Assembly (NCBI GenBank): GCA_947624375.1
Contig: CANQKD010000001.1
Location: forward strand, 186,001 to 250,000
Source: an uncultured Clostridia bacterium
Lineage (GTDB): Bacteria; Bacillota; Clostridia; Oscillospirales; Ruminococcaceae
Direction: 5' to 3'
Length of the DNA: 64,000 nt
Shown here: positions 33,793 to 44,801 of the stretch, one piece after another
How the letters are laid out: every line of letters begins with the position of its first letter
How positions within the stretch are numbered: position 1 is the stretch's first letter
Made by a program: the position numbers and the translations under genes
Notes under the pieces: model-generated
Seen by the model: only the letters and a program-made list of their open reading frames with translations
Database searches by the model: none
What the model was told of the DNA's origin: nothing

Positions 33793-34275
33793 TTAAGCCT
33801 GCGTTTGCTCTATAACTATTTTAGTGGCGTTGAGCTTTCTCAAAGTGCGTTTTGCAAGGCGTGTGCGCGGATTTTCAACTATCCATATGTTCGCCGCCTC
33901 CCACACCGCAAACGAACCAACTATAGATATAAGCTCCACAAACACCGAGCCTATAACGCCATCCAGCAATATTGCAGCCGCCACAAACACCACCCCTATG
34001 CAGAAAAGCCACAGCTGCTTTATGCGGTTTATGCGCTTCTGGTTGTCGTTGTGTACTTTTTGCTCGCGGATAAGCTCTTGAAACGCACCGCAGACACGCT
34101 CACGGTCAACAGCGCCGTCGCATTTTATTTTCAGGATTATCTCGTCGTCGGTGTCTTTCTTGCCATACTGCCCTGCAAGGTAGTCGGAAACATCGCTGCT
34201 CAAAGTGCGGCGGCTCTCGTCGTATGGGCTGTAAAGCTCCTCCTCGTCGTGTATTTTCAGATTTATCTCATACAT
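33793..34275 (-). CDS. Membrane protein with two helices, unknown function
   Basis: This protein of about 160 residues starts MYEINLKIHDEEELYSPYDE, has a soluble acidic N-terminal part and two central membrane helices (QLWLFCIGVVFVAAAILLDG; VIGSVFVELISIVGSFAVWE), then a basic tail (RTLRKLNATKIVIEQ). GCAGGAGGCAATAAT precedes the ATG. It has its own consensus-like promoter. The function is unknown; related DUF proteins are common in gut Clostridia. Confidence 0.72.
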   Translation of the reverse strand: MYEINLKIHDEEELYSPYDESRRTLSSDVSDYLAGQYGKKDTDDEIILKIKCDGAVDRERVCGAFQELIREQKVHNDNQKRINRIKQLWLFCIGVVFVAAAILLDGVIGSVFVELISIVGSFAVWEAANIWIVENPRTRLAKRTLRKLNATKIVIEQTQA

Positions 34276-34309
34276 ATTATTGCCTCCTGCTGTCATTTTT
34301 GTTGCTTTA

Positions 34310-34339
34310 ATAGTATCATATTTCACCATACAATGTCAA
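34310..34339 (-). promoter_or_regulatory. Promoter of the gene at 33793-34275
   Basis: Minus-strand TTGACA (complement of 34334-34339), 18-bp spacer and TACTAT (complement of 34310-34315), about 35 bp before the start codon. Confidence 0.65.
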
Positions 34340-34384
34340 GAAATTTGCATAGTTGTTCCAAATTGTAATAATTTGTAATAAACA

Positions 34385-34420
34385 AACAGGGCAGCGATCT
34401 TTTCGGAATGCTGTCCTGTT
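34385..34420 (-). terminator. Terminator of the giant adhesin gene
   Basis: The arms AACAGGACAGC and GCTGCCCTGTT (minus strand, one mismatch) with a 14-base loop are followed by TGTTTATT. It lies 24 bp past the adhesin stop. Confidence 0.7.
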
Positions 34421-34443
34421 CTAGTGTTTCAAATCAATATTCG

Positions 34444-37400
34444 TTATCTTGCCTCGCGGCGTTTATCATTTTTGTGAAATAAGGTGTAGAACAAAGCTGC
34501 CGCAATTATCAGCGCCAGACCGCCAAGCAGAATAAGCTGCGAACCCGTTCCGCCTGCCGACGGCAAATTGTGTATTTTGCCGCTGATGAATGTGTATTCA
34601 TAAGGCGAATTTTTAATATCTATCGTGCCACTTACTTTTTGTCCGTTGTCCTCTTTATATACATTTTCGCCGTCCTTATCCATTATCCTCAGGAACATAT
34701 AATCTGTAGGCTCTTTATCCTCGGTAATGGTGTAAGTTGTATAAGGCAAGATGTTTGAGAATGTGATTTTTTCACCGTGCTTTAGTTTGAAAGTGTAAGT
34801 GTAAGTATATCCGTCAGAAGATACAGTCGGCGTAACACTTTCGCCGCCAAATTTAGCAGTGATATTTTTGACCTCATCTTTTGTAAATTTATTAGTGCCG
34901 CTATTATCAAACTTAAACTCTACAGTAAAATCAAACTCAGTCGTATCTTCATTACTGCTGACTACTTCTTTTTCTACCGTAAGCGTGCCAAGGCTGATGT
35001 TTTCAAAAGGTATGGTGGCTGTCGGGTCAGTGTCGCCTGATCCAAAGCAAGTTGTTTCTTCACCGTCAATTGTGTAATATGCGCTTACATTCAGCAGACC
35101 TGTTGGAATGTCATTTGCATCTTTTTCACGAGCAACTTCCACTGTAAGCGTAACTGTATTATGCCTGCAAAGCATTCTGCCCTCAAAGTCTGCGGTAACT
35201 TCTGTAATGGTGAATTTGTACTCAGCACTATCTTTATCAGCCGGCAAACCTTTAATTGTTATATTGCCAAGCTCCTTTGTTATAACTTCTTTTACAGAAC
35301 TACCACCGTCTGCATATGCTATTTCAGCAGTATAAGCGCCTGTCGATGAAAATTTAAGCGTTGTGGGCATTATCAAAAGATCATCGGTAATTGCATCTTT
35401 AGCAGCCTCATCAAGCGTTATTGTGAAAATAAAGCTATCGTCAGTCTTCCAGTTCCTGCCGATGATAGTCTTTTTGATATCAAGGGCAAACGTTTTCGGC
35501 TCATCTTTATAAGTGTTGGTGAGTGTGATAGCATCTAATTCATTATAGGTTTTATCTGCAATAGCTGCACCCTCTGAATCAACCACCTCAAACGTCTTTT
35601 TCAAAGTTCCGTCATAATTGTCTTCAACAGTTACCTTTATATAAACAGGTCCATCATTAGTTATACTACTATCGCCGGTATGTTCGGTTTCTGTTATCTC
35701 AAAGGTATACTCTCCCGGCTGGTTGAAAGTTATGCTTCCAAACGGCGCAGTGTGAGCATCGGTAGTATTTGTGATAGTAACCGATGTTTCAGCAGGCATT
35801 GTATAGCCGTCTACATCGGTAACTGTGCCGCTTACACTATGCTTCGTACACTTGATTTCAAATGTAAACGAATCATTTTCAGCCCAATCTCTGCCCTCAA
35901 GAACCTTTTGCACCTTTGGCGTCCATGTGGTCTCAGCGCTGTAGTTGTTTGTTATGGTCATGGTGTGGCTGCCTGTATGCTTTTCATATCTTCTTACCAA
36001 CATTTTGGCATCACTAGGATAAGTGATAAAATCATCATAGACAATTTGAAGTCCACCGTCTTTGTTTACATAGAACCAATCATATAAACTATGATCATAT
36101 GTATAGGCATCACGTTTCACCCATTCAACTGCATCAAGCACTTCCGCTTTTGTAAGGCAAGTAGCAACAGGGTCTGTTTTTAGCAATTCAGAAACAGTTT
36201 TCTCTTTATCAGCATGATAAAGAGCCATGTCTATCTCGTCTATAATGCCGTCTTCTTCCTCGCCTGCTGATGTATGACCGCCGCTGACTGTCTTCTCGGC
36301 ATTTCGCAGCGTTATGTGCAGATAATAATGCTGCGCATCATAGGTAATACCATTAAGCTTGCCACCAACAGCCTCGGTCGGAATATCTTCAAAAATATCA
36401 AGCCAGTATTCAACGGGTTCGGTCTGTGCAGTATGTGTATCCAAGAAGCTTTTCATTTCAGTAGAATCCGGTTCCCATTCCGGGTTTGGTTCTTCAACTT
36501 CATTGGTGGTATCGTTCACAAATTTTACCGGGAACTCAATATCATTAAATACAAACGCTGTAAACGGTATATCGTCGTGAGAAGCCTCAGTAAACGTGCA
36601 CACCCAACCATTGTCCTCAGTGTTTTCTTCTACCGCGCCGGTTGTTGAATGCTCAAATCCATAAATTATCAACTGGTTAGCTTTTATAGCATCGGCTGTG
36701 GCAGAATCGACAGCTTTAACATTTATAGTAAAGTTGTCTTGTATATCATCATTACTTACCCAGTCTCTGCCGCGTAACTCTTTATTTATGGTATATGATG
36801 TGCTTTGCACTGCCGGCGCAGGGTGATATTCATTTACAAACACGGGGCTGCTGCCTGCAAATACCTGCTCACTGCCGGTCGTGTCGTCTTTATAAGTAAC
36901 GCTGTCTACCGATGCAACCAAGTGGGTATTATCCTCAGTTTTAATAGCTCCACCTGCTTCAGTTGCATTAAGTTCACGAACGACCTTTATCTGAACGGTA
37001 TATACGCGGCTGGTGTAAGTTAAAGTATCGTTCGCAGCCGTTGCTGGTTTAACTTCGCTGATCTCAAAAGTATATACACCTGCATACGGGAAAGCAGCGC
37101 CGCAAAATGCAGCTTGTGCCGTTCCATCTTTGCCGTCTATCAAAAGACCGTTGCTCACCTTTTCGGTACTGCTTGTTATTGTATACTCTCCTGAACCTCC
37201 GGGTCTTTTTGAGGTATAACTATAATATGGGCTAGCGTTATTTATTACTACTTTACTTTCTGACGAACGAGTAATATTATTTGCAAAGTTATTTATCGCT
37301 CCGTCATCAATTCCGGTACCTCCCGAACCTTCAAATATAGCCCTTTCACCGTCATCAAGCACAAAGCCTGTATTGTCTGTAGAATAATTATCAAACATCG

Positions 37401-40400
37401 GCGTAATGGTGAAAGTAAAACTGTCGTCAGATTGCCATGCTCTGCCGGTTATCTGCTTTCTTATCTTAAATTCGGTATCTGCAATGGCATTGCCTATGTA
37501 AAGTTTCGCACAATTTTCGCCATCAAACTCTACTGTCAGCGCTTTGACATCATCATCGGTTATCCCGCTCGATCCACCATTTGGCACTACCTGATGATAC
37601 CTCTCCAGAATGCGGTAGCCATCGGGGGCAAACCTTTCGTAAACGGTGTAAGTTTGTGTTGGAACAAGGTCGGGGAAAGCCACACGACCGTTGCTTCGGG
37701 TAGTTCCCTCGCCTACGGGTGTTGGTGGTGAGCCACCGCCTTCTATTGCAGCCTTAACAGTAGCTATATCGCCCTCATACACACGGAAAGTCGCGCCCTG
37801 CAATGCGTTGGCTTCTTCATTTGAGTCATGATACTTAAATATCTCAATTGTGCCGTGATTTTGAGAGTTTGTAACGGTTATTTCAGTGCCCGAAGCAGTT
37901 TCGTTTTTATCAAGCACAGCACGATAAGGGGCTGTTTTTTCGTCAACAGTTTCCCAAGTAGTTATTTTCTCAAGATCCCATGCATTTCTGCTGCCGTCGC
38001 CGTTAAGGTCGGGCAGATTCAAAAATGTGTAGCCTTCTGTTCCAGTAGGTTTTTCGTCTGCGTAGTCACCTGTATACAAATCTTCACATTTAACACGGCT
38101 TGTAGTGCCAACAAAGCTCTCGTAATCGTCGCCGCTTGCCTTACGCGCAAACTCATGTTTGTAAATATATCCGTCTTTTATATAATATTCGGCAGATACA
38201 TAATAATCGTTCACGTCACCGCCTTGTTGTTTTGCAGGCAAATACTCATCTTCATTCTGCCATGCCGTTATAGGCGATACCGTCCAGAAGTTATAAAGCT
38301 GCTTTTTAGCTGTGCCGGTATCGTATCTTACTTCATACACAACCGAAGTCGGGCTATCAGTCGCAACAGAGCTTGCCCACTTCTTCTTTGCAGTAAGCGA
38401 TTTAGCCATAAGGGTATAGTTATAACCCACGTCTACCGCGCAAACGGTCACGTTGTCGTCAGGCTTAGCTAAACTTGTATTATAACCATATACTTTAGGA
38501 TCAACGCCGCCTGTGCCGCCTACCTTAATATGCTGCACTTCTGTGCCATAGTAATCTGCATTATAACTCTTATCGGCATAGTAGCCATAATACATTTTAT
38601 CTCTAGATACAGCATTAGCCTTAGTTCTTCCACTAGTCAAAGAATAACTGCTGCCGGGCTTGATCACCTCATAAAGATAATCTGTTCCGTTTGTCGGGTC
38701 ATACGCCAAGCCGGTGAACCTATACATACCCTCTCCGGTGGTAAGTCCGCTATCAATAAGTTTATAAACATTATTTTTATTTGACGAAGTAAAAGTATCA
38801 GCCGTTAATTTTGTTATTTTACCGTCTTTGTATTCAACATATTCGTTATCGATGTTGTATGTTTCCGTTGCACCTATCTTTTTATAGAGATTCAGCGTAA
38901 CATCTTTGAGCGGATAGTCACCGTCGGTCGTCATATCATTGAATTTGCCGTCGCCTTGTACATCAAAGAACACTCTGCCCGTAAGGTCAAATGAATCATC
39001 AGGCTTTTCTATTATCTCTATACTCTCTATCTCTGTTGAAGCAACTGCCGGCTGCGAGGGTATAAATGTCCAGAAGTTTGCAATAGCATAGTCGGTGGTA
39101 GAATCGTTGCTTTCTACACTTCCATATTCACTATTCCTTTCATTTCCCTTATCTTTTATACCGGTTCCGGCTGCCATTCCCACAGGAAATTTACTGCTGT
39201 CAAGGTAATCTATCATACTTTGCTGATCATCACCGGACACCAGATCACCACTTTTATCAAAATAATTTATAACATTCGTCGTGTGGCTGTGGTCTCCTAC
39301 ACGCACAGCAGTTTTTGAGCCGATTTCGCCGTTTTTCTCTCCTATATAGGCGCATTTAGTTCGTGCTTCAAATTCTGTGCCGCCGGAAATTACATTGTTA
39401 TATGAAAAATATTTACCATTATTTGCAGTGTCACTAAAAAATGGATTTGCAACGACTACATCTTTTTCTGAAAAGCCGGTAGATGCAGCAGGCTCGCCAT
39501 AATAAATAGCCGTATCATCATAATATATTACATTTTTTGTTTTGCCGTATATATTATCATCGCTATCCAGCTGTTTGCCGTCCTTGCTGTAGATGTGGCT
39601 CAGCCTTGTAAAGGTTATACCGTCTTTTGCAAACTCCATATCAATTATAGGAAAATGTATCTCCCCTGCCTTGGTGGTAACGGTAAAAGCAAGATCCTTT
39701 ATATCATACTCTCCCACAGGTATCACTTTTCCGTTGCCGTCCTTGCCGTTCCAGTAAAAATAGTTAGTAGAATGCGGCGTTACCGCTCCGGATATCTCAA
39801 CAGGGGCATACTCTCCCTTGAAACTTGCACCCGAAAATTCAAGTCTTAGCGTGGCAGTTGTAGCTTCTTCAACGTCAAAAGCAAAATAGCCGCCTGCTCC
39901 CACATATGCACCGGGCACTTTGCCCTCTCCAACATTTACCGTGCTTACAAAGCGCAGATTTGTGGCAGGGTCGGGCTGCACAGCTTTTTCATACAAATAG
40001 CCTTCCAACTGGTCGTCGGGGTACTCCAGAAAGATATAGTAGCTTTTAAGCATATCGGTATCTTTTGTTCCCGGATACTTATAAGCCGCGCCCATTTCAT
40101 CATAGGTATTATCGTTATTTATATCCTTAACGGAAGTATAAATTATCTCACCTGTTGACGAGTCATAAATTCCCTTGTTGTTTGCAAAAAAGTTGTATGT
40201 ATAAGGGCTTGCGCCGTTAAACTTCATTTTGTATATAAAACTGTCTTTGGTAAGAACATAATAGGCATCTTTAACACCGTCGTTTACATCTCCCATTTGC
40301 AAAGAAAGGAAGTCAGCGTAAGTGCGGCCTGTCTGTTTATCTCCCTTTTCATCAAATACAGTTAGATTTATGGCAGCTATCAGTCCTCCAATGTCCGTAT

Positions 40401-41135
40401 ATGTAGACCAATCGGTACTTCTTGTGTTTTTTTGTGGGCAGCCTACCATATTATATGAATGAAATTCAAAAGTATAAACGCCAGTCTCCTGCACGGGGTA
40501 AGTATATGGTGTGTATTCATATTCTACACTATTGATAGTACAGTTTCCCTTGAATGTGCCGTCATCTCGACTTTGCATTTTTATGGCTGCAAATTCATTT
40601 CCCGGTTTTTCAATAAAACCTGCACCATCTGTTATATCTATAGGTATGGTATTGCCATAAGGGTCAGTCATAATAACATCGACTGAATCTTCATCGGGAT
40701 ATTCAGTTTTACCTGCTTCAAGATTTTTCAGCTTATTATTACTATCTATACCCGAATTTTTGACACTTGAACCTATGCAGATAGTATCGCCGGCAAACGC
40801 AAATACATGGAAAATAGTTCTTTTGTAAACGCCGCCAAATTGAGCAAATGTACCTTCTTTCGCTTTAGCTTCACTATCAGCCGCACAAGTGTAATATGGT
40901 CTTGCTGCGCCCCAGTATGTAGTATCCGGCGTATCAGTACCTTTTGACCAAATATAATCCAGTGTTTCTTCTTTATACTCATCAGGGTCAGGCGTTACCC
41001 CCCATCTTCGGCTTGGGCTATGGTCTCATTCTGAAAAAAGTGGGGCAGGTCTATGCCGTTAAAAAGCGATATTATCATACAAAGGCTCATCAGCGCGGCT
41101 AAAATGCGCGATTTATTAAACCTTCTCTTTTTCAT
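34444..41135 (-). CDS. Giant LPXTG-type surface adhesin, frameshifted near the signal peptide
   Basis: The downstream frame is open from 40,997 to 34,444, and its first ATG, at 40671, gives 2,075 residues. The true start is ATG 41135 (GAGGTGATGTGTT before it), which codes a signal peptide but hits TAA at 40995 because a G6 tract leaves it one base out of frame; one more G would give about 2,230 residues. Numbering from 40671, there is an N-terminal adhesin-like region (1-560), an SdrD/Cna B-type domain (about 562-700, FDLTGRVFFDVQGDGKFND), a SpaA-like domain (about 940-1040) and four Spy0128/FctA-like isopeptide pilin domains. Those begin near 1070, 1295, 1589 and 1734, each with a G-R-x-W-x-x-D-D/N-S-F-like opening. 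A further B-type domain lies near 1890, then sorting signal LPSAG (2036-2040), a hydrophobic helix and the tail KNDKRREAR. It should be anchored to peptidoglycan by sortase. No sortase gene is visible in the window. Confidence 0.85.
40995..41135 (-). CDS. Out-of-frame signal-peptide ORF of the adhesin
   Basis: This 46-residue frame begins MKKRRFNKSRILAALMSLCM and ends AQAEDGG before TAA, with a basic n-region, hydrophobic core and a likely signal-peptidase site after AQA. It is the natural 5' end of the adhesin gene, separated from the rest only by the G6-tract frame. In the sequenced state translation stops here. Confidence 0.75.
   Translation of the reverse strand: MKKRRFNKSRILAALMSLCMIISLFNGIDLPHFFQNETIAQAEDGG
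40998..41003. repeat. C6/G6 homopolymer at the adhesin frameshift
   Basis: Six Cs on the plus strand (six Gs in the coding strand). Seven Gs would join the signal peptide (AEDGG) to VTPDPDEYKEETLDYIW, a frame that stays open for 109 codons to the ATG at 40671 and reads as good protein. Slipped-strand phase variation or a sequencing error can both explain it. Confidence 0.8.
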
Positions 41136-41218
41136 AACACATCACCTCATATATACTATGCTGTCGGCTCTGGCTGCTTTACCGACCGCTGAAAATTTAT
41201 TTTTATATATACATAGGT

Positions 41219-41339
41219 ATTATATCATAAAAGCGTAAGCGTTATGATATAATTGTCCGATACGTCGGGAGCAGACCCATTGGTCTGCGTATCGACGAGG
41301 ACATAAAATATAATGAAATCATTAGTGATTTCATTATAT
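41219..41339. promoter_or_regulatory. Three inverted repeats between adhesin and histidine kinase
   Basis: The 354-bp divergent region holds three dyads. Perfect 12-bp arms ATTATATCATAA / TTATGATATAAT lie at 41219-41253 and place an extended -10 (TGATATAAT) on both strands. A compound stem follows at about 41257-41303 (GTCC/GGAC, CGATACG/CGTATCG, GCAGACC/GGTCTGC). A perfect 14-bp stem, ATATAATGAAATCA / TGATTTCATTATAT, with a 4-base loop lies at 41308-41339. The first dyad is the likely adhesin promoter/operator. The others could be transcribed regulatory structures. Confidence 0.65.
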
Positions 41340-41407
41340 CACAAACAATTGAATTTTGCAACCCCTTGGGGCAATTTTTATTATTATAAATTTTTTTGTC
41401 GTAATGA

Positions 41408-41436
41408 TTGAAAAATGAAAGTAAATAGGTTATAAT
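41408..41436 (+). promoter_or_regulatory. Promoter of the hybrid histidine kinase
   Basis: TTGAAA (41408-41413), 17-bp spacer, TATAAT (41431-41436), followed 53 bp later by the start codon. Confidence 0.75.
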
Positions 41437-41489
41437 AGTATTATAGCAAATTGCGCCTTGCGGCAAATATATATTACGGAGAGCTGAAC

Positions 41490-44400
41490 ATGAAGAAAAA
41501 GTTTCTTATATGCTTGACTATACTATTTATAATGATGGGGGCTTTGTGCCCTGCCGCCTTTGCTGAAGACAGCGATCACGAAGTACTGAAAGTGGGATTT
41601 TTCGCCTTTTCGGGCTACCACGTTATTGATGAGGACGGTCACCGCAGCGGCTACGGCTATGAATTTCTGCAAAGGCTTTCTATTCACGCCGGCTGGTCGT
41701 ATGAATACATAGGTTACGAGGGTTCTTATGCAGATTCGCTTGATATGCTCCGCAGCGGCGAGGTAGATATAGTTACTTCAGTTTCTAAAACGCCCGAGCG
41801 CGAGGAAGAATTTTTGTTCTCAAAGCAAAATATTGGCGTAAACTCTACCATACTTACGGTGAAAATTGGCAATACAAACGTTGTTGAGGGCGACTATTCC
41901 ACATACGACGGCATAGAAATAGGTATGCTGAAAGACAACTCCAAAAACGAAACATTTGTAAACTTTGCCAAGGAAAAGGGCTTTGATTTTGAGCCTGTGT
42001 ATTTTGATACGCAGGAAGAGCTTTCGGCTGCGCTGCAAGATGAAAAGATAGATGCAGCCGTTTCGGGAAGTCTGCGGCTTTTAGACAACGAGTGGATACT
42101 GGAATCAATAGATGCCAGTCCGTTTTACATATGCACTCGCAAAGACCGCACCGACCTTATGGACAGGATAAACGCGGCTATTGATGAAATGGATCTGCAC
42201 GACCCCAACTGGCGCGATACGCTTCACGAGACATACTACTCGACCGACCATTCGGGTTCTATAATCATGAACGCAGGCGAGCGCAAGTTTCTTGAAGATC
42301 TTCACGCTTCGGGAAAGGTTTTGAAGGTGCTGATAAATCCCGACCGCGTGCCCTACTGCTATTTTGACAAGGGCGAAGCGAAAGGCATTCTGCCAGAGAT
42401 ATTCAGTGATGTTGCCAAGCGGCTTGACCTGAAATATGAGTACATACCCGTTCTGGACAGAAACGAATATTACAAGCTCAGAGCCGAAGAATCCGCCGAC
42501 ATAGTGCTTGATTTTGCAGGCGATTACTATCTTGCAGAGCAGGAAGGCTACAAGATAACGGTGCCTTACTTCCACACAAATTTTGCAAGGCTTACTCTGC
42601 AAGATTTCAAGGGTGAACCGCAGCGCGTGGCACTTCTGGAAAGAGCCGATGCGCTCAACGATCTTGTAAAAGAGCAGTACACAGAAGAGCAGATAATACG
42701 CTGCGCCACCACCGAAGAGTGCGTTCAGGCGGTGCTTGACAAACGAGCCGATGCGACTATACTTTATTCTTACACCGCGAACCATTATGTTCGTGAAGAT
42801 ACCAAAAAACGTTTGCTTTCGGTAGTTTTCGGCGATACTTCCCTCTCCTTCGCTGTAGGCAACGAAGTTGAGGGCGGCAGATACCTGCTTTCTCTGCTGG
42901 ACAAGGGCGCTGACTGCTTCTCTGAGGCGCAGCTTGAATCTATTCAATCGCGAGAGATAGACAACAGCATCGACACCAAGATAGGGCTTACATCTTTCCT
43001 CTATAACAATCCCATCTACGGCATTGTCGGCACGATACTTATTCTGCTGCTGATATTTACGATTGCAATGCTCGTGGTGCGTTCGTACAACCAGAAACGC
43101 CTTAAAAAGAGGATCGCGCAGGCAACAGGTGAGCTGGAGGCAAAGACCTTGCAGCTTGAAGAAAACGCGCAGGAGCTTTCAAACGCTTTGAAAGCCGCAG
43201 ATGCCGCAAACCGCGCTAAGACCACGTTCCTTAACAATATGTCGCACGATATACGCACGCCTATGAACGCTATAATAGGTTACACGGCGCTCACCACTGC
43301 GCACCTTGACAATGAAGAACGCGCGCGTGACTATCTTGCAAAAATAGCGCAGGCTTCAAACCACCTGCTGAGCCTTATAAATGATGTTCTTGACATGAGC
43401 CGCATAGAATCGGGCAAAGTTACCATTGAAGAACGCCCCGAAAATCTTGCTGATATTTTGCAGGGTCTGCGCAACATTATTCAGTCTGATATTCACGCAA
43501 AGGGGCTGGAGATGTTCATTGACACGGTGGACGTTACCGACGAAGAAGTTTTCTGCGACAGGCTGAGGCTCAATCAGGTACTGCTCAATCTGACATCTAA
43601 CGCTATAAAATTCACGCCGACGGGCGGCAGTGTTGCCATACGCATAACGCAAAAGCCGTGCGACACCCCAGGCAGCGGCATATATGAATTTTGCGTAAGC
43701 GACACCGGCATAGGCATGAGCCCCGAATTTATTGAAACGGTATTTGACCCGTTCACGAGGGAGCGTAATTCTACCGTAAGCGGCATACAGGGCACCGGTC
43801 TTGGTATGGCGATAACTAAAAATATTGTTGACATGATGGGCGGCACGATTAGCGTGAGCAGCGTTCCCGACAAGGGCTCACAGTTTACGGTTTCTTTGCA
43901 GCTGAGATTCACGGCACAGCATAAAGATATAGCGCCGATAATCGAGCTCAGCGGCGTGCGCAGCTTAGTTGTTGACGACGATATGGTAAGCTGCCAGAGC
44001 GTTTCAAAAATGCTTAGGCAGATAGGAATGAGGGCTGAATGGACGCTTTCGGGACGTGAGGCCATTGTGCGCGCATCGGAAGCCGTGGAACTTGCAGACC
44101 CGTTTGCAGTATACATAGTTGACTGGTCGATGCCTGAGATGAACGGCGTTGAAACGGTGCGCAACATTCGCAGAACGGTCGGTGATTCGATGCCTATAAT
44201 ACTCATGTCGGCGTATGACTGGTCTGACATTGAGACAGAAGCGCGCGAGGCAGGCGTTACTGGCTTTATAAGCAAGCCGCTGTTCGCCTCCGATCTGCAC
44301 CGCAAACTGGAGGACTGCCTTGGTCATACAGACAAGAACAAAGAAACTAGCAACACAGTCAAGCGCGATGACCGATTCTCGGGCAAATGCATACTTCTTG

Positions 44401-44762
44401 CAGAGGATAACGATTTGAACCGCGAGATAGCAGTTGAGCTTTTAGGTGATGCAGGATTTATAGTCGAGACCGCCGAAAACGGTCAGATAGCGTGCGATAT
44501 GGTACTTAAAAACGGCGCAGGACATTACGACCTTGTTCTTATGGACATTCAGATGCCGATAATGGACGGCTATCAGGCCACGAAAGTTATACGCGGCGCT
44601 GAAGACCCTGCTGTTGCAAACATTCCAATAATCGCAATGACCGCCAACGCCTTTGAAGAGGACAGGAAAAAAGCCCTTGAAATGGGTATGAACGGACACT
44701 TAGCAAAGCCTATTGATATTGCAAAGATGATGAAGCTTTTAAAAGAACTTTTCAGCGAATAA
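41490..44762 (+). CDS. BvgS-like hybrid sensor histidine kinase
   Basis: This 1,090-residue protein has a signal peptide (MKKKFLICLTILFIMMGALC), two tandem solute-binding-type (PBPb/SBP_bac_3) sensor domains (about 35-250 and 270-480), one membrane helix (about 510-532), a coiled-coil linker, a HisKA domain with phospho-acceptor His586 (NMSHDIRTPMNAIIGY) and a HATPase domain (NLTSNAIKFTPTGG; VSDTGIGMSP; GTGLGMAIT). Two receiver domains follow, with acceptors Asp878 (VDWSMPEMNG) and Asp1019 (LMDIQMPIMDGYQAT). It senses a periplasm-side amino acid or similar ligand and runs a phosphorelay. No partner DNA-binding regulator is adjacent. ACGGAGAGCTGAAC selects the ATG 41490. Confidence 0.95.
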   Translation: MKKKFLICLTILFIMMGALCPAAFAEDSDHEVLKVGFFAFSGYHVIDEDGHRSGYGYEFLQRLSIHAGWSYEYIGYEGSYADSLDMLRSGEVDIVTSVSKTPEREEEFLFSKQNIGVNSTILTVKIGNTNVVEGDYSTYDGIEIGMLKDNSKNETFVNFAKEKGFDFEPVYFDTQEELSAALQDEKIDAAVSGSLRLLDNEWILESIDASPFYICTRKDRTDLMDRINAAIDEMDLHDPNWRDTLHETYYSTDHSGSIIMNAGERKFLEDLHASGKVLKVLINPDRVPYCYFDKGEAKGILPEIFSDVAKRLDLKYEYIPVLDRNEYYKLRAEESADIVLDFAGDYYLAEQEGYKITVPYFHTNFARLTLQDFKGEPQRVALLERADALNDLVKEQYTEEQIIRCATTEECVQAVLDKRADATILYSYTANHYVREDTKKRLLSVVFGDTSLSFAVGNEVEGGRYLLSLLDKGADCFSEAQLESIQSREIDNSIDTKIGLTSFLYNNPIYGIVGTILILLLIFTIAMLVVRSYNQKRLKKRIAQATGELEAKTLQLEENAQELSNALKAADAANRAKTTFLNNMSHDIRTPMNAIIGYTALTTAHLDNEERARDYLAKIAQASNHLLSLINDVLDMSRIESGKVTIEERPENLADILQGLRNIIQSDIHAKGLEMFIDTVDVTDEEVFCDRLRLNQVLLNLTSNAIKFTPTGGSVAIRITQKPCDTPGSGIYEFCVSDTGIGMSPEFIETVFDPFTRERNSTVSGIQGTGLGMAITKNIVDMMGGTISVSSVPDKGSQFTVSLQLRFTAQHKDIAPIIELSGVRSLVVDDDMVSCQSVSKMLRQIGMRAEWTLSGREAIVRASEAVELADPFAVYIVDWSMPEMNGVETVRNIRRTVGDSMPIILMSAYDWSDIETEAREAGVTGFISKPLFASDLHRKLEDCLGHTDKNKETSNTVKRDDRFSGKCILLAEDNDLNREIAVELLGDAGFIVETAENGQIACDMVLKNGAGHYDLVLMDIQMPIMDGYQATKVIRGAEDPAVANIPIIAMTANAFEEDRKKALEMGMNGHLAKPIDIAKMMKLLKELFSE

Positions 44763-44766
44763 AAAC

Positions 44767-44801
44767 TGCCGCCCCGTTTTGTGCGAGGCGGCAATTTTTT
44801 T
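44767..44801. terminator. Bidirectional terminator
   Basis: The arms TGCCGCC and GGCGGCA enclose a 13-base loop, with AAAAAC before and ATTTTTTTA after. It serves both the kinase gene and the convergent permease gene, whose stop overlaps the T-run. Confidence 0.85.

Noticed and set aside
40998-41003. Programmed ribosomal frameshifting at the adhesin G6 tract.
   Set aside because: Reading the downstream frame would need a shift immediately before a TAA, without a standard slippery heptamer or a convincing downstream structure; DNA-level slippage or a sequencing error is simpler.
41136-41330. A cyclic di-GMP riboswitch before the adhesin, because GGDEF and EAL genes are in the window.
   Set aside because: The conserved core bases of the known classes could not be found; only inverted repeats are visible.
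42105-42947. A 280-residue minus-strand frame inside the histidine kinase gene.
   Set aside because: It is a shadow frame; the plus-strand protein has clear domain motifs across the same bases.
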